From assembly GCA_964402325.1 (NCBI GenBank), contig CAYOBI010000001.1:90567-154566 (forward strand): a DNA stretch of 64,000 nucleotides, read 5' to 3'. Of the stretch, positions 25,783 through 34,625 are shown in pieces (the first letter of the stretch is position 1; the number at the start of each line of letters is the position of its first letter). This stretch comes from Raineyella sp964402325 (GTDB lineage Bacteria; Actinomycetota; Actinomycetes; Propionibacteriales; Propionibacteriaceae). The position numbers were made by a program, and so were the translations under genes. The notes under the pieces are model-generated. The model did not search any database. It had not been told where the DNA came from and saw nothing but the letters and a program-made list of their open reading frames with translations.

Positions 25783-27531
25783 TCAGTGCTGCCGACCCGC
25801 GCCCCGGACCCGCGAGGTGGTGAGCAGAGTGGCGCCGGCGGCCAGGATCCCCAGGCCGAGGAGGCCGACGATCGCGGCCGGCCCGCCGGTCCGTGGCAGT
25901 CGCGCGGCCAGGGCGGTCGCGGCGGTGTCCACGGCGTTCGTCGACCCGTCGGAGTGCACGCCGGCCACCGGCGTGGCGGAGGCCGAGGGGCTGGCCGAGG
26001 CGGACGGCGAGGCAGAGGCGGACGGTGACGCGGAGGCGGACGGTGACGCGGAGGCNNNNNNNNNNNNNNNNNNNNNNNNNNNNNNNNNNNNNNNNNNNNN
26101 NNNNNNNNNNNNNNNNNNNNNNNNNNNNNNNNNNNNNNNNNNNNNNNNNNNNNNNGAGGCGGACGGTGACGCGGAGGCGGACGGTGACGCGGAGGCCGCG
26201 GCCACCAAGCCGGCCGGCCAGACCGGAACCGTCGTCGGCGTAGCGGACGAGGAGACCGTCGGCCTCGGGGTCGCGGTGGCGGTGCTCGTCACGCTCGCGG
26301 AGGCGCTCGCGCCGGGGATCTTGTCGTCCCGGTCGAGGCCGGTGTCCTTGGCCGAGGCAACGTTCGGGTCGGCGCCGGTCAGGCTGCCGCTGGTCGGGGT
26401 GGAGGTCCCGGCAGGGATCGTCGTCGCACCCTCGGTGTAGCGGGTGTCCCCGCTGCCCGGGAAGCGGATGAGCACCTCGTAGTTGGGCACCTTGCTCCAT
26501 CCGGCGGGCAGGTCGAGGCCTACGTTCAGGTGGCCCAGGGCATCGGTGGTCACCGTTCCGAGGGTCGCGCCGGTGGTGTCGACGACCTGGAAGGCGGTGC
26601 TGGTGAGCGCCTTGCCGTTCGCGTCGGTGACCGTCCCGCTGAAGAACACCCGGCCGGTCTGCGGGTTGATCACCCAGATCACGCCGGTCACGCTCGCCGG
26701 CTTGTCGGTCGTCGTGCTGCTCGTCGCGACGGTCGAGGCCGACGGGGTGGCCGTCGCGGACGGCTTGGCCGCAGACGCCGTCGGCGTCGCTGTGGTTGTC
26801 GCCGTCGCCGTGGCAGACGGCTTGACCGTGGCGGACGGCTTGACCGTGGGGGTGGCGCTGGCCGCGGCCGTGGGGGTTGCGCTGGCCGACGCGCTCGCGG
26901 TGGGCGACGGGCCGGTGGTCTGGCCGGAGCCGGTCTGGTTCGAGACCGGGGCCGCGGTCGCCGCTGCCGCCGGCAGCTTGTCGTACTGGTAGAGGTCGTA
27001 CTGCTGCATGATCCGGATCACGGAGTTGGCGTACTGCGGGTCGGTGGCGTAGCCGCCGGCGGCGATGTCGCGGATGAATTGCTCCGGGTCATTCGTGTGG
27101 TCGAAAGCGGCCCGGTAACGGCTCAGTGAACTCAGCAACCGGCCGTAATCGGAGAAGGAATCGGCCGTCGTCGCATAGGTGCGGAATCCGTCCACGATCG
27201 TCACCGACGTTCCGGAGCTGTATTCCTTCGTCTGCAGCGACACGCAACCCTGCTGGAAGGGGCTCTTCGTCGAGGTGCATTTGATGCCGAAATAGTTGTG
27301 GTAGGTCTTGGCCAAGGAGGAATCTCCCCAGCCCGACTCGAGGATCGACTGGGCCATGGCGACCGACGCGGGAACCTTGAATTCCCGCTGGACGCCCTGG
27401 GCCGCATCGACCGTCTGCTTGATGTAGGTGGAGGGGGCGACGGCCCTTGCGTACGGGGAGAAGATCGCTCCACCGAACACGAGAAGAACCGACGCCGCGG
27501 CGGTCAGGATTACTCTTAGTGTTCGTTCCAC
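25783..27531 (-). CDS. LPXTG-anchored glucosaminidase-domain protein with Ser/Ala/Pro repeats
   Basis: A cell-wall-sorted autolysin-like protein, about 580 residues as assembled. Its signal peptide VILTAAASVLLVFGGAIF leads to a glucosaminidase domain (residues about 40-180) with AQSILESGWGDSSLA, including the catalytic Glu, and NYFGIKC. A Ser/Thr/Ala/Lys-rich linker follows, then a beta-sandwich domain (VIWVINPQTGRVFFSGTV), 18-bp ASASPS repeats, and the sorting signal LPRTGG with a hydrophobic helix and RVRGAGRQH tail. Gap 26056-26155 falls within the repeats, so the length is uncertain. I chose GTG at 27531 because it directly precedes the signal peptide; a TTG at 27567 is possible. The 5' part uses more A/T-ending codons than its neighbours. 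Confidence 0.82.
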   Translation of the reverse strand: MERTLRVILTAAASVLLVFGGAIFSPYARAVAPSTYIKQTVDAAQGVQREFKVPASVAMAQSILESGWGDSSLAKTYHNYFGIKCTSTKSPFQQGCVSLQTKEYSSGTSVTIVDGFRTYATTADSFSDYGRLLSSLSRYRAAFDHTNDPEQFIRDIAAGGYATDPQYANSVIRIMQQYDLYQYDKLPAAAATAAPVSNQTGSGQTTGPSPTASASASATPTAAASATPTVKPSATVKPSATATATTTATPTASAAKPSATATPSASTVATSSTTTDKPASVTGVIWVINPQTGRVFFSGTVTDANGKALTSTAFQVVDTTGATLGTVTTDALGHLNVGLDLPAGWSKVPNYEVLIRFPGSGDTRYTEGATTIPAGTSTPTSGSLTGADPNVASAKDTGLDRDDKIPGASASASVTSTATATPRPTVSSSATPTTVPVWPAGLVAAASASPSASASPSAXXXXXXXXXXXXXXXXXXXXXXXXXXXXXXXXXXASASPSASASPSASASPSASASPSASATPVAGVHSDGSTNAVDTAATALAARLPRTGGPAAIVGLLGLGILAAGATLLTTSRVRGAGRQH

Positions 27532-27674
27532 CGTGCCACCATCGGAGTGTTTATCCGTCCGCGGCAAGTATGAGCCTGAAGCTCAGGTTGAGAGACGAAT
27601 GCTCTCCGGAGGCATTCCGGGAACAGCCCTTCCGGGCCCGTGGGCCACACCGGAAGGACCGCAGCCGGCCGCTT

Positions 27675-28193
27675 TCAGTCGCCCTGGCCGGGCGTCGTGG
27701 CCGCGATCCGGGCCTGCCAGGCGGCGGTCGCCCCGGTGTGGCCGGCGTACACCACCGAGCCGAGCAGGCCGAGGGAGGCGACGACCACGAGCACGGCTGC
27801 CACTACCGACAGCGCCCCCCGCGCCTGCTGGCCGGCACGGGCCCGCATCCCCCAGAGGACTGCCACCAGGACCACGAGCATGAACAGGATCCCGACCACA
27901 CCGGCGACGTCGCCGATCTCGGTGTGCTGCTGGATCAGCTGGACCTGCGGATCGGTGCTGGCCGACGGATGGCCCGGGAGCAGCCGGGCCTCGAGCTTCT
28001 CCCCACTCTCCTTCGTGACCAGGGCACTGATCCCGGTCACCACGGCGAGGACGACAACGGGCCACTTCAGCGCCCGGCGCCAGCCCGGCCGGACGGCGTG
28101 GGCGATCGCGAGGAGAGCTGCGAGCGGCCCGAACACCACATAGGCATGGAGCACGAGGATGTGGACGGGGAGCCCGAAGATCACGTCAAACAT
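27675..28193 (-). CDS. DUF2231-like membrane protein
   Basis: A 172-residue membrane protein with four predicted helices. The N-terminal FGLPVHILVLHAYVVFGPLA has the His-Pro-type pattern of DUF2231-family proteins, some of which coordinate haem through conserved His residues. His residues at the start of helix 1 and in the HTEIGDVAG segment before helix 3 could serve that role. The function is unknown. It stands alone between the glucosaminidase and ThpR genes. Confidence 0.72.
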   Translation of the reverse strand: MFDVIFGLPVHILVLHAYVVFGPLAALLAIAHAVRPGWRRALKWPVVVLAVVTGISALVTKESGEKLEARLLPGHPSASTDPQVQLIQQHTEIGDVAGVVGILFMLVVLVAVLWGMRARAGQQARGALSVVAAVLVVVASLGLLGSVVYAGHTGATAAWQARIAATTPGQGD

Positions 28194-28320
28194 GTGTGCA
28201 GCCTAGATCCGGACCGGGGGCAGCACAGGGAAGGACGCCCTCACCCGGCGGGCTGCTCCGGAGCGGACGGACGAGGTCCCGCAGGGCACGGATCCCCCAC
28301 CGTCACGGGGCACGGTCGGG

Positions 28321-29004
28321 TCACGGCGCAGTGGCATCGCCGCCCTCGGCAGGCCGTCCCAGGGTCCAGACGGCGCGTTCCACATAGCGGGGACGGCCGT
28401 GCTCGCCTCTGCCCGGCTGTGATTCCACCAGGACCATCCGGTCGGCCACCCAGGCCGGCCCGGAGGGGACCCCGGGCCGGGCCAGGTGCTCCGTGAGGTC
28501 CCGGGGGTGACCGCTGCGACCGAGCGTGAGATGGGCGCGGAAGCCGGACCGGTCCGGGTCGGCGCCGGCCCGCTGGGCGGCCCGGCGGGCAGCCCTGGCA
28601 AGATCCCCGACCGTGGCGAGCATGGCCGTGTGATCGCTGGCGGTGGGACCGCTGACCGGCGGATGGGTGTCCGGGTGGCCCCGGTCCACCAGCCCGATCC
28701 AGGCGACCCGGGCCGAGCCCGGACGCGGGAAGGCCCCGGGGCGTGCCCAGTCCAGGGGCATCGCCCGCGCGCGGGCCGCGACCTCACCGAAGGCGGCCAT
28801 CAGATGGGGCTCGAGGTCGTCGGGCACGGCGGCCATGAAGACCAGGGTGACGTGCCAGGTCGAGGCCTCGGTCGCCCGCCAACCGGTGGGCAGCGGGCCG
28901 TTCGCCGGCACCGACGTCCAGCGGGTGAGCACCGCGGTGGCGGCAGGGTCGGGCACCAGGGCGAGGAACAGCCGCCGGATGACCGGCCGGTCCGGGGTGG
29001 TCAC
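28321..29004 (-). CDS. thpR: RNA 2',3'-cyclic phosphodiesterase (2H family)
   Basis: A 227-residue cytosolic enzyme of the LigT/ThpR group, which opens 2',3'-cyclic phosphates at RNA ends. The two HxT motifs defining the 2H fold are in TWHVTLVF (about residue 51) and RAHLTLGR (about residue 158). It is slightly longer than usual because of a loop of about 20 residues rich in His, Pro and Ser between them (GHPDTHPPVSGPTASDH). It starts 14 bases after the CinA-like gene stops, so the two are probably cotranscribed. Confidence 0.9.
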   Translation of the reverse strand: MTTPDRPVIRRLFLALVPDPAATAVLTRWTSVPANGPLPTGWRATEASTWHVTLVFMAAVPDDLEPHLMAAFGEVAARARAMPLDWARPGAFPRPGSARVAWIGLVDRGHPDTHPPVSGPTASDHTAMLATVGDLARAARRAAQRAGADPDRSGFRAHLTLGRSGHPRDLTEHLARPGVPSGPAWVADRMVLVESQPGRGEHGRPRYVERAVWTLGRPAEGGDATAP

Positions 29005-29018
29005 CGCACGGTCCGAGG

Positions 29019-29759
29019 TCAGGCGGGGAAGGCGCTGACGAGGGCAGCCATCGCCTCGCCGACCCGTTCCGGAGAGGCGCCCCGGACGACGATCGTGGTG
29101 CCGGACCGCCCCTCGAGCATCGACGGGTACGAGCCGATGGCCACGTCGGAGAACGCCGCGGCCAGGCTCCGCAGTCGCCCGGCGATGGAGCTCTCGGGCC
29201 GCTGCACCCGGTAGTCACGGACCGTCAGGGGCCGACCCTGTGCCAGCCCGGGCAGCACCGCCTCGACCATCGCCCGGAAGATGATCGGCACCCCGGCCAT
29301 CACGTGCACGTTGGCGACCGTGAAGCCGGGCGCCCCCGACAGGTCGTTGTCGATCAGCATGGCACCGGCCGGGATCCGGGCCATCCGTTGCTCCTCCGAC
29401 GTGTAGGCCATGGCCGTGGCCGCGCAGAAGCCCTGGATGCGCCGCTCCGCCTCGCCGTCGATGACGATCGACCGGCCGAACGCAGCCGCGATGGCGTCCG
29501 CGGTGATGTCGTCGTGGGTCGGACCGATGCCCCCCGAGGTGAACACGTGGTCGTACGCCCCCCGCAGCGCGCCTACCGCCCCGACGATCGCGTCGTGGTC
29601 GTCGGGCACCACCCGTACCTCCCGCAGGTCGATCCCGTGGGCGCTCAGGACACCGGCGAGGTGGTACATGTTCTCGTCGCGCGTACGTCCGGAGAGGATC
29701 TCGTCGCCGATCACCAGGATGGCTGCCGTTGGGTTGGACACGACCACGATCCTAGTCAT
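29019..29759 (-). CDS. Molybdopterin-binding-fold (CinA N-terminal-like) protein
   Basis: A 246-residue protein with the MoCF-biosynthesis fold of CinA/CDA proteins: AAILVIGDEILSGRTRDEN, then FTSGGIGPTHDDITADAIA. The C-terminal nicotinamide-nucleotide amidase domain of full CinA is absent. The N-terminal domain of CinA-type proteins can act as an ADP-ribose or FAD pyrophosphatase, and that is a reasonable guess. ATG 29759 starts the beta strand; a GTG seven codons downstream is an alternative. It lies upstream of thpR in the same direction. Confidence 0.88.
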   Translation of the reverse strand: MTRIVVVSNPTAAILVIGDEILSGRTRDENMYHLAGVLSAHGIDLREVRVVPDDHDAIVGAVGALRGAYDHVFTSGGIGPTHDDITADAIAAAFGRSIVIDGEAERRIQGFCAATAMAYTSEEQRMARIPAGAMLIDNDLSGAPGFTVANVHVMAGVPIIFRAMVEAVLPGLAQGRPLTVRDYRVQRPESSIAGRLRSLAAAFSDVAIGSYPSMLEGRSGTTIVVRGASPERVGEAMAALVSAFPA

Positions 29760-29814
29760 GCCGCCGGATCTGGTGCCGGGGGGAGGATCCGGGCCGACGG
29801 TCACGACACGACCG

Positions 29815-30618
29815 TCACGACGGGGGTCGGTCGGCGCCGGTCGGCAACCCCTCCCCGGGACAGGCGGCCAGCACCCGGCCCATCGCGTCCCACTCGGCGG
29901 ACGTCACCCAGAGCCCGTACTTCGCCTTGACCGCGACCTGACGGGCCACGTACGCACAACGGCCGGGCCGGTAGGGCGGGAGCCAGGTCGCCGCGTCCCC
30001 GTCGCCCTTCTGCTGGTTGGTGGCGGAGCCGGTGGCGACCAGGTTGAGCGGGTCGTTCGCGAAGGCCGTCCGCTGCTCGGCCGACCAGCCCTGGGCGCCC
30101 TTCTGCCAGGCGTCGGAGAGGGCGACGACGTGGTCGATCTGCACCGCTCCGTCACCGCGGGCGAAGGGCAGCGCCGTCCCGGAGTAGCGATCCTGCAGCG
30201 TGCCCGAGGCGACGACGCATCCGTGGGTGCCGGGCTTCAGGGTCACCCCGGTCGCATCCCGGCGCAGGATGTCGTTGCGGGTGTCGCAGCCGTTGCGGTC
30301 GGTGTCGACCCAGCCGTCGCCGAACTGCGAGCGCTGGTAGCCGGTCCGCGCCGCCCGACCCTTGACGGTCAGACCGGCCCGCGTCGTGGTCGCCGATCCA
30401 CTCGTCACCGATCCACTCGTCACCGATCCGCCCGTCCAGGCGTCGGGTGTGGCATCGGTGGGCGTGGCGGCAGGGGCCACGACCGACCCGGATGCCGCCG
30501 GCCCGGTCCCCGCGGCGTCTCCGGTCAGGCCGGTGCAGCCTCCGAGGGTGAGCGCCAGGGCGGCCGAAACCGCCGCCGTCCCGAGCCCGAGCACCGCGTG
30601 CCCCCACCGCCAGGCCAT
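29815..30618 (-). CDS. Secreted HNH-type nuclease lipoprotein
   Basis: A 267-residue exported protein. GGGGGAGG precedes the ATG at 30618, then a signal peptide (VLGLGTAAVSAALALTLGGC) with a lipobox-like LGGC. A Thr/Ser/Gly linker contains three short SGSVT-type repeats from a 15-bp DNA repeat (30399-30428). The catalytic part has VDTDRNGCDTRNDILRRD, QIDHVVALSDAW, and the Asn/His-side helix NLVATGSATNQQKGDGDAA. This is the DUF1524/HNH pattern found in secreted actinobacterial nucleases. It might serve nucleic-acid scavenging or defence. No immunity gene is visible beside it. Confidence 0.85.
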   Translation of the reverse strand: MAWRWGHAVLGLGTAAVSAALALTLGGCTGLTGDAAGTGPAASGSVVAPAATPTDATPDAWTGGSVTSGSVTSGSATTTRAGLTVKGRAARTGYQRSQFGDGWVDTDRNGCDTRNDILRRDATGVTLKPGTHGCVVASGTLQDRYSGTALPFARGDGAVQIDHVVALSDAWQKGAQGWSAEQRTAFANDPLNLVATGSATNQQKGDGDAATWLPPYRPGRCAYVARQVAVKAKYGLWVTSAEWDAMGRVLAACPGEGLPTGADRPPS

Positions 30619-30758
30619 CCGCCCTCCCCCATCTCCCACGGGGACCCTACGCCGGGGCACTGACGACAGTGGCCGACTGTGCGGAACATCCTGAGAGGAA
30701 CACCCTGGGAGGGGTCCCCGCATTTGTTGATCCTTTGATCAGTTGGCAGCATGGCACT

Positions 30759-31127
30759 GTGACTCCGGACACTCCCCTCTCCCGGCGCGCCCAGCTCGCC
30801 GCCCTGCAGGCCGACGAACAGCGCCGCCGCCGACGCCGCCGGCGGTCGGTCCTGATCGGCAGCGCGGTCGCCGCCCTGGCAGTGGTCGCCGCCGTCATGA
30901 TCCCGCTCGCGCTCCGCGGCCGCAACGCCTCCACCGTCCCGAGCGCCGGCCCCAGCGCCACNNNNNNNNNNNNNNNNNNNNNNNNNNNNNNNNNNNNNNN
31001 NNNNNNNNNNNNNNNNNNNNNNNNNNNNNNNNNNNNNNNNNNNNNNNNNNNNNNNNNNNNNCAGGGCCCGCAGACTCCCGAGCCGGGCGCGGCCTGCTCC
31101 GGTGGCGTCGGGTCCCCGGTCAGCTGA
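30759..31127 (+). CDS. Small membrane-anchored protein (interrupted by assembly gap)
   Basis: The GTG start at 30759 gives VTPDTPLSRRAQLAALQADEQ, a run of eight Arg, and one membrane helix (SVLIGSAVAALAVVAAVMIPLAL). A Ser/Thr/Pro-rich segment then enters gap 30962-31061. After the gap the frame ends as QTPEPGAACSGGVGSPVS. Without the gap sequence I cannot tell whether the two halves belong to one gene, though the composition agrees. Single-helix proteins with this type of N-terminus often carry an extracytoplasmic domain, and none is visible. Confidence 0.45.
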   Translation: MTPDTPLSRRAQLAALQADEQRRRRRRRRSVLIGSAVAALAVVAAVMIPLALRGRNASTVPSAGPSAXXXXXXXXXXXXXXXXXXXXXXXXXXXXXXXXXXQGPQTPEPGAACSGGVGSPVS

Positions 31128-31254
31128 CCCACCCGGTCCGGGCCTCCGGGCCAGCGTTGTTGCACCCTCAACCACCTGTCCGGGAGGGCCGCCCCGCCCT
31201 ACGATGAAGGCAGGCCGGGGATTCGGCCCCGGCTGCTGGCAGGCGGGAGTAGAG

Positions 31255-32472
31255 ATGTCCGAGCAGCGGATCGTCGTGGTCGGGGCAGGTCTGGCCGGGG
31301 CGCACGTGGTGCAGGGTCTGCGGGCCGAGGGGTTCGGCGGCCCGATCACCATGCTGGGCCAGGAGCCCGAGCACCCCTATGACCGCACCAAGCTGTCCAA
31401 GGAGTACCTGCAGGGGCGGCTGGACCGTGCCGGGATCCTGCTGCACGACGAGGCGTGGTACGCCGAGCAGGCCGTCGACCTGCGGCTCGGGGTGGTCGCT
31501 GCGTCGATCGACCGGGCGGCCCGTACGCTCCGGCTGGCCGACGGCGAGGCGCTCGGCTACGACCGGCTCGTCCTGGCCACGGGCGCGGACTCGCGGCGGA
31601 TCAGGTTCCCCGGTGCCGACCTGCCCGGGGTGATGACGTTGCGCGAGCTGCGCGAGTCGGACGCGCTGAAGGAGTTGTTCGCCCGCGGGGGCCACCTCGG
31701 CGTGGTCGGGGCCGGCTGGATCGGTCTGGAGGTCGCCGCCGCGGCCCGGCAGGCCGGGATGACCGTCACCGTCGTCGCCCCGAACGCCCAGCCCCTCGAC
31801 AACATCCTCGGACCACGGATCGGGGCGTACTTCGCCGACCTGCACGTCCGCAACGGGGTGGACCTGCGGATGGGGGTGGGAGCCGTCGGCGTCCTCGACG
31901 TCGACGGACGGGCCGGTGGGATCATCACCGACCACGGCGACATCGCCACCGACGCCGTCCTGGTGGCGGTCGGGGCCGTTCCCCGGGTCGCGCTGGCCCA
32001 GCAGGCCGGCCTCGTCGTCCAGAACGGGGTGCTCACCGACGAACGGATGGTCACCGGCGATCCGGCGATCCTGGCGGTGGGCGACATCGCGAACGCGTAC
32101 AACACGCTGCTCGGCGCGCGGCTGCGGCGCGAGCACTGGGACAACGCGGTGCGCCAGGGTGGCCTGGCGGCGCGGACCATCCTCGACCTCGGCGGCACGT
32201 ACGACTGGCAGCCGTACTTCTACACCGACCAGTTCGACCTCGGGATGGAGTACGTCGGCAACAACCTCGACACCGACGAGCCGGTGGTGCGCGGCTCACT
32301 GGAGAGCGGTGAGTTCATCGTGTTCTGGCAACGCGATGGGGTGGTGACCGCCGCGATGAACGTCAACGTCTGGGACGTCAACGACACCCTGCGCGCGATC
32401 GTGGGGCGGGCCGTCCCGCCGGATCGGCTCACCGACCCGGCCGTCGAACTCACCGAGCTCGCGGGCGACTGA
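31255..32472 (+). CDS. FAD-dependent ferredoxin/rubredoxin-type reductase
   Basis: A 405-residue flavoprotein of the oxygenase-coupled NAD(P)H ferredoxin reductase group. VVVGAGLAGAHVVQGLRAEG is the FAD site, and YDRTKLSKEYL follows. VVGAGWIGLEVAAAARQAG binds NAD(P)H, and AVGDIANAYN is the second FAD motif. The C-terminal Reductase_C region has FYTDQFDLGMEYVG. It usually passes electrons to a ferredoxin serving a P450 or dioxygenase; no such partner is in the window. GGGAG 6 bases upstream sets the ATG. Confidence 0.9.
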   Translation: MSEQRIVVVGAGLAGAHVVQGLRAEGFGGPITMLGQEPEHPYDRTKLSKEYLQGRLDRAGILLHDEAWYAEQAVDLRLGVVAASIDRAARTLRLADGEALGYDRLVLATGADSRRIRFPGADLPGVMTLRELRESDALKELFARGGHLGVVGAGWIGLEVAAAARQAGMTVTVVAPNAQPLDNILGPRIGAYFADLHVRNGVDLRMGVGAVGVLDVDGRAGGIITDHGDIATDAVLVAVGAVPRVALAQQAGLVVQNGVLTDERMVTGDPAILAVGDIANAYNTLLGARLRREHWDNAVRQGGLAARTILDLGGTYDWQPYFYTDQFDLGMEYVGNNLDTDEPVVRGSLESGEFIVFWQRDGVVTAAMNVNVWDVNDTLRAIVGRAVPPDRLTDPAVELTELAGD

Positions 32473-32519
32473 CTCCCTCCGGCCGGCCCGTGCCGTGGGA
32501 CGACGCAGGTCGGCCGGGA

Positions 32520-32619
32520 NNNNNNNNNNNNNNNNNNNNNNNNNNNNNNNNNNNNNNNNNNNNNNNNNNNNNNNNNNNNNNNNNNNNNNNNNNNNNNNNN
32601 NNNNNNNNNNNNNNNNNNN
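32520..32619. other. Assembly gap upstream of a truncated membrane protein gene
   Basis: 100 Ns of unknown true length. It removes the start and N-terminal half of the following membrane protein gene and its promoter. Confidence 0.95.
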
Positions 32620-33173
32620 GGGTGGCGAGCCTGGTCGTCTACCAAGTGCTGCTCGACCGGTTCTTCCTGCAGGCGGTCCTGCAGATCTCCTTCGACAGCA
32701 TCCTCGGCAGCCTGTCGTGGGGAGGATTCCTGATGATCGCCGGCGCGGTCGCCGAGGCCTGGCAGCGGACCAGGGGCCGGTGGTGGCGCACGGCCCTGTT
32801 GGCGGCCACGGGGCTCGCAGCCACCGCGTCGGCCCTCGGGCTTGCCCCATGGGTGCCGGTCTCGAAGAACCGCGCCTCGCTCACGTACATGCTGCTGGCG
32901 CTGGGCCTGTGCCTGCTGCTGTTCGGCCTGGTCTCGGCGGTGCTGGAGGATCACCCGGGCCGCTGGGCCTGGGTGCAGAGCCCGGGCCGCCACCCGCTGC
33001 CGCTGTACTTCGCCCACCTGGTCACGATGGCGTTCCTCACCCTGCCCGACGTCGACGGCTGGTACGCCGGCGCCCCGGTCTGGCTCACCCTGCTGCAGGC
33101 CGCGGTGATGGTGACCGTGCTGCTCGTGCTCGCCGAGGCCCTCGACCGCCGCGGGTGGGCACTGCGCCTCTGA
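32620..33173 (+). CDS. C-terminal part of an acyltransferase-like membrane protein (5' end in gap)
   Basis: About 184 residues remain, with five predicted helices. The segment WVPVSKNRASLTYMLLALGL, followed by a long hydrophobic helix and a GRHPLPLYFAHLV block, resembles the C-terminal half of DUF5009/heparan-alpha-glucosaminide N-acetyltransferase-type proteins. Those move acyl groups across the membrane onto sugars. The N-terminal catalytic half is lost in gap 32520-32619, so the identity is tentative. Confidence 0.55.
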
Positions 33174-33395
33174 GCGGAGGACCGGGCCGTCCAGGGTGCC
33201 CCTCGGGACCATCCCTCGGTTGTCCCCCATCGTGCGCCCGGGCCGTTCCGGAACGACCGGGTGCGGGTCTAGGGTCGAGCGCGGGTCGGGGGACGTACGT
33301 CCTCAGCCGGCCCACAGCTGCACGCAAGACTGCGCACAAGGATCCGACGCACGATCCCTGCGCCACGAAGGCCTGACGGAAGGTCGTAGGAACCC

Positions 33396-34625
33396 ATGGG
33401 TGAAACCCCTGCCGAGGGATCGGCGACCACGACGGCCACCTCCCCCCGCCGACGCCGACCTCGGCGCGCCATCATCCTGGTCGCCGCCTCGGTGGTGGTC
33501 GTCGCCGTCGTCGTGACCGCCGTGGCCCTCGCGCTCCGACCCCGCCCCGCCGCGCCGACCGCCACCGCCACGACCTACACCGTCGAGCGTTCCTCGTTGA
33601 CCCGGACGGTGTCCGCCGCCGGGACGTTCGAGCCGGCCCAGCAGCTGTCGGTCAGTTTCCCCGCCTCGGGCTCGATCACCGACGTCAGGGTCTCCGTCGG
33701 GGACAAGGTGACAAAGGGCCAGGTGCTCGCCACCCAGGACTCGGCCGCCCTCGGTGCCGCGGTGCAGAGCGCCAGTGCCGCGGTGGACTCGGCGCAGGCC
33801 CAGGTCAACGCCCTCAGCTCCTCGGCGACGACCGCCCAGCGCACCGCCGCCCAGGCAACCCTGGCCGCCGACCGGGCCAAGCTCAGCCAGGCCCAGGCCA
33901 ACTACGACGGCACCACCCTGACCTCACCGATCGCCGGCATCGTCGCGAAGGTCTCGGTCACCAAGGGCGGCGTCGCGACCGGCACCGGCTCGGGATCGTC
34001 CTCCGCCGGCTCTTCCGGCTCCGGCAGCGCCCTAGCGGCCGCCGCCGGTTCCTCGTCGAGCACCTCGGGTGACTTCGTCGTGGTGGACACCTCCACCTGG
34101 CGGGTCAACGCCTCGGTGGGCGCCGCCGACCTGCCCTCGCTGAAGCCCGGCCAGGCGGTCACGATGGCCGCCCCCGATGGTCGTACGACGCTGAACGGCT
34201 CGGTGCACAGCGTCAGCCAGGTCGCCGAGACGACGTCGACCTCGACCAGCGGCACCTCCTCGGCCACCTTCCCGGTGGTCGTCGACGTCACCGCCACGAA
34301 CGGGGCGCAACTCTTCATCGGCGCCACCACCACTGTGTCCGTGGACGTCGAGCAGCTCGACGGCGTCATCGCCGTCCCGTCGGCCGCCATCGTCCAGTCC
34401 GGCGGTCACCCCGCCGTACGTCTCGAGGCCAACGGCACCACCACGGACCGGGCGGTGACCCTCGGGTCCGTGATCGGCCAGCGGACCGTGGTCGCCGAGG
34501 GACTGTCCCCCGGCGACGTCATCCAGGTGCCCTCCTCCGGCCTCGCCCGCGGCACCGCCAGCCCCTCGGCCGCGGCCTCCGGGCAGCGCACGGGTGGCGG
34601 CCTGTTCAGCCGGGGCGGTCGCTGA
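33396..34625 (+). CDS. MacA/HlyD-type efflux adaptor protein
   Basis: A 409-residue membrane-fusion protein. A basic tail and one membrane helix (AIILVAASVVVVAVVVTAVAL, about residues 28-48) anchor it, with the rest outside. A barrel-sandwich lipoyl half motif (SFPASGSITDVRVSVGDKVTKGQVLA) leads to a predicted coiled-coil hairpin of Ala, Gln and Ser. The second lipoyl half follows (LTSPIAGIVAKVSVTKGG), then a Ser/Gly-rich insertion, a beta-barrel and a C-terminal domain. It precedes the ATPase gene with a TGATG overlap. In Gram-positive bacteria such adaptors work with MacB-like permeases, often in antimicrobial peptide resistance or export. Confidence 0.88.
   Translation: MGETPAEGSATTTATSPRRRRPRRAIILVAASVVVVAVVVTAVALALRPRPAAPTATATTYTVERSSLTRTVSAAGTFEPAQQLSVSFPASGSITDVRVSVGDKVTKGQVLATQDSAALGAAVQSASAAVDSAQAQVNALSSSATTAQRTAAQATLAADRAKLSQAQANYDGTTLTSPIAGIVAKVSVTKGGVATGTGSGSSSAGSSGSGSALAAAAGSSSSTSGDFVVVDTSTWRVNASVGAADLPSLKPGQAVTMAAPDGRTTLNGSVHSVSQVAETTSTSTSGTSSATFPVVVDVTATNGAQLFIGATTTVSVDVEQLDGVIAVPSAAIVQSGGHPAVRLEANGTTTDRAVTLGSVIGQRTVVAEGLSPGDVIQVPSSGLARGTASPSAAASGQRTGGGLFSRGGR

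Noticed and set aside
29019..29759. Full CinA with NMN amidase activity
   Set aside because: The C-terminal amidase domain is absent, so only the MoCF-fold part is supported.
30399..30428. Short DNA repeat inside the HNH nuclease gene as a CRISPR-like or regulatory element
   Set aside because: It only encodes SGSVT-type linker repeats in frame, so it is protein-level repetition.
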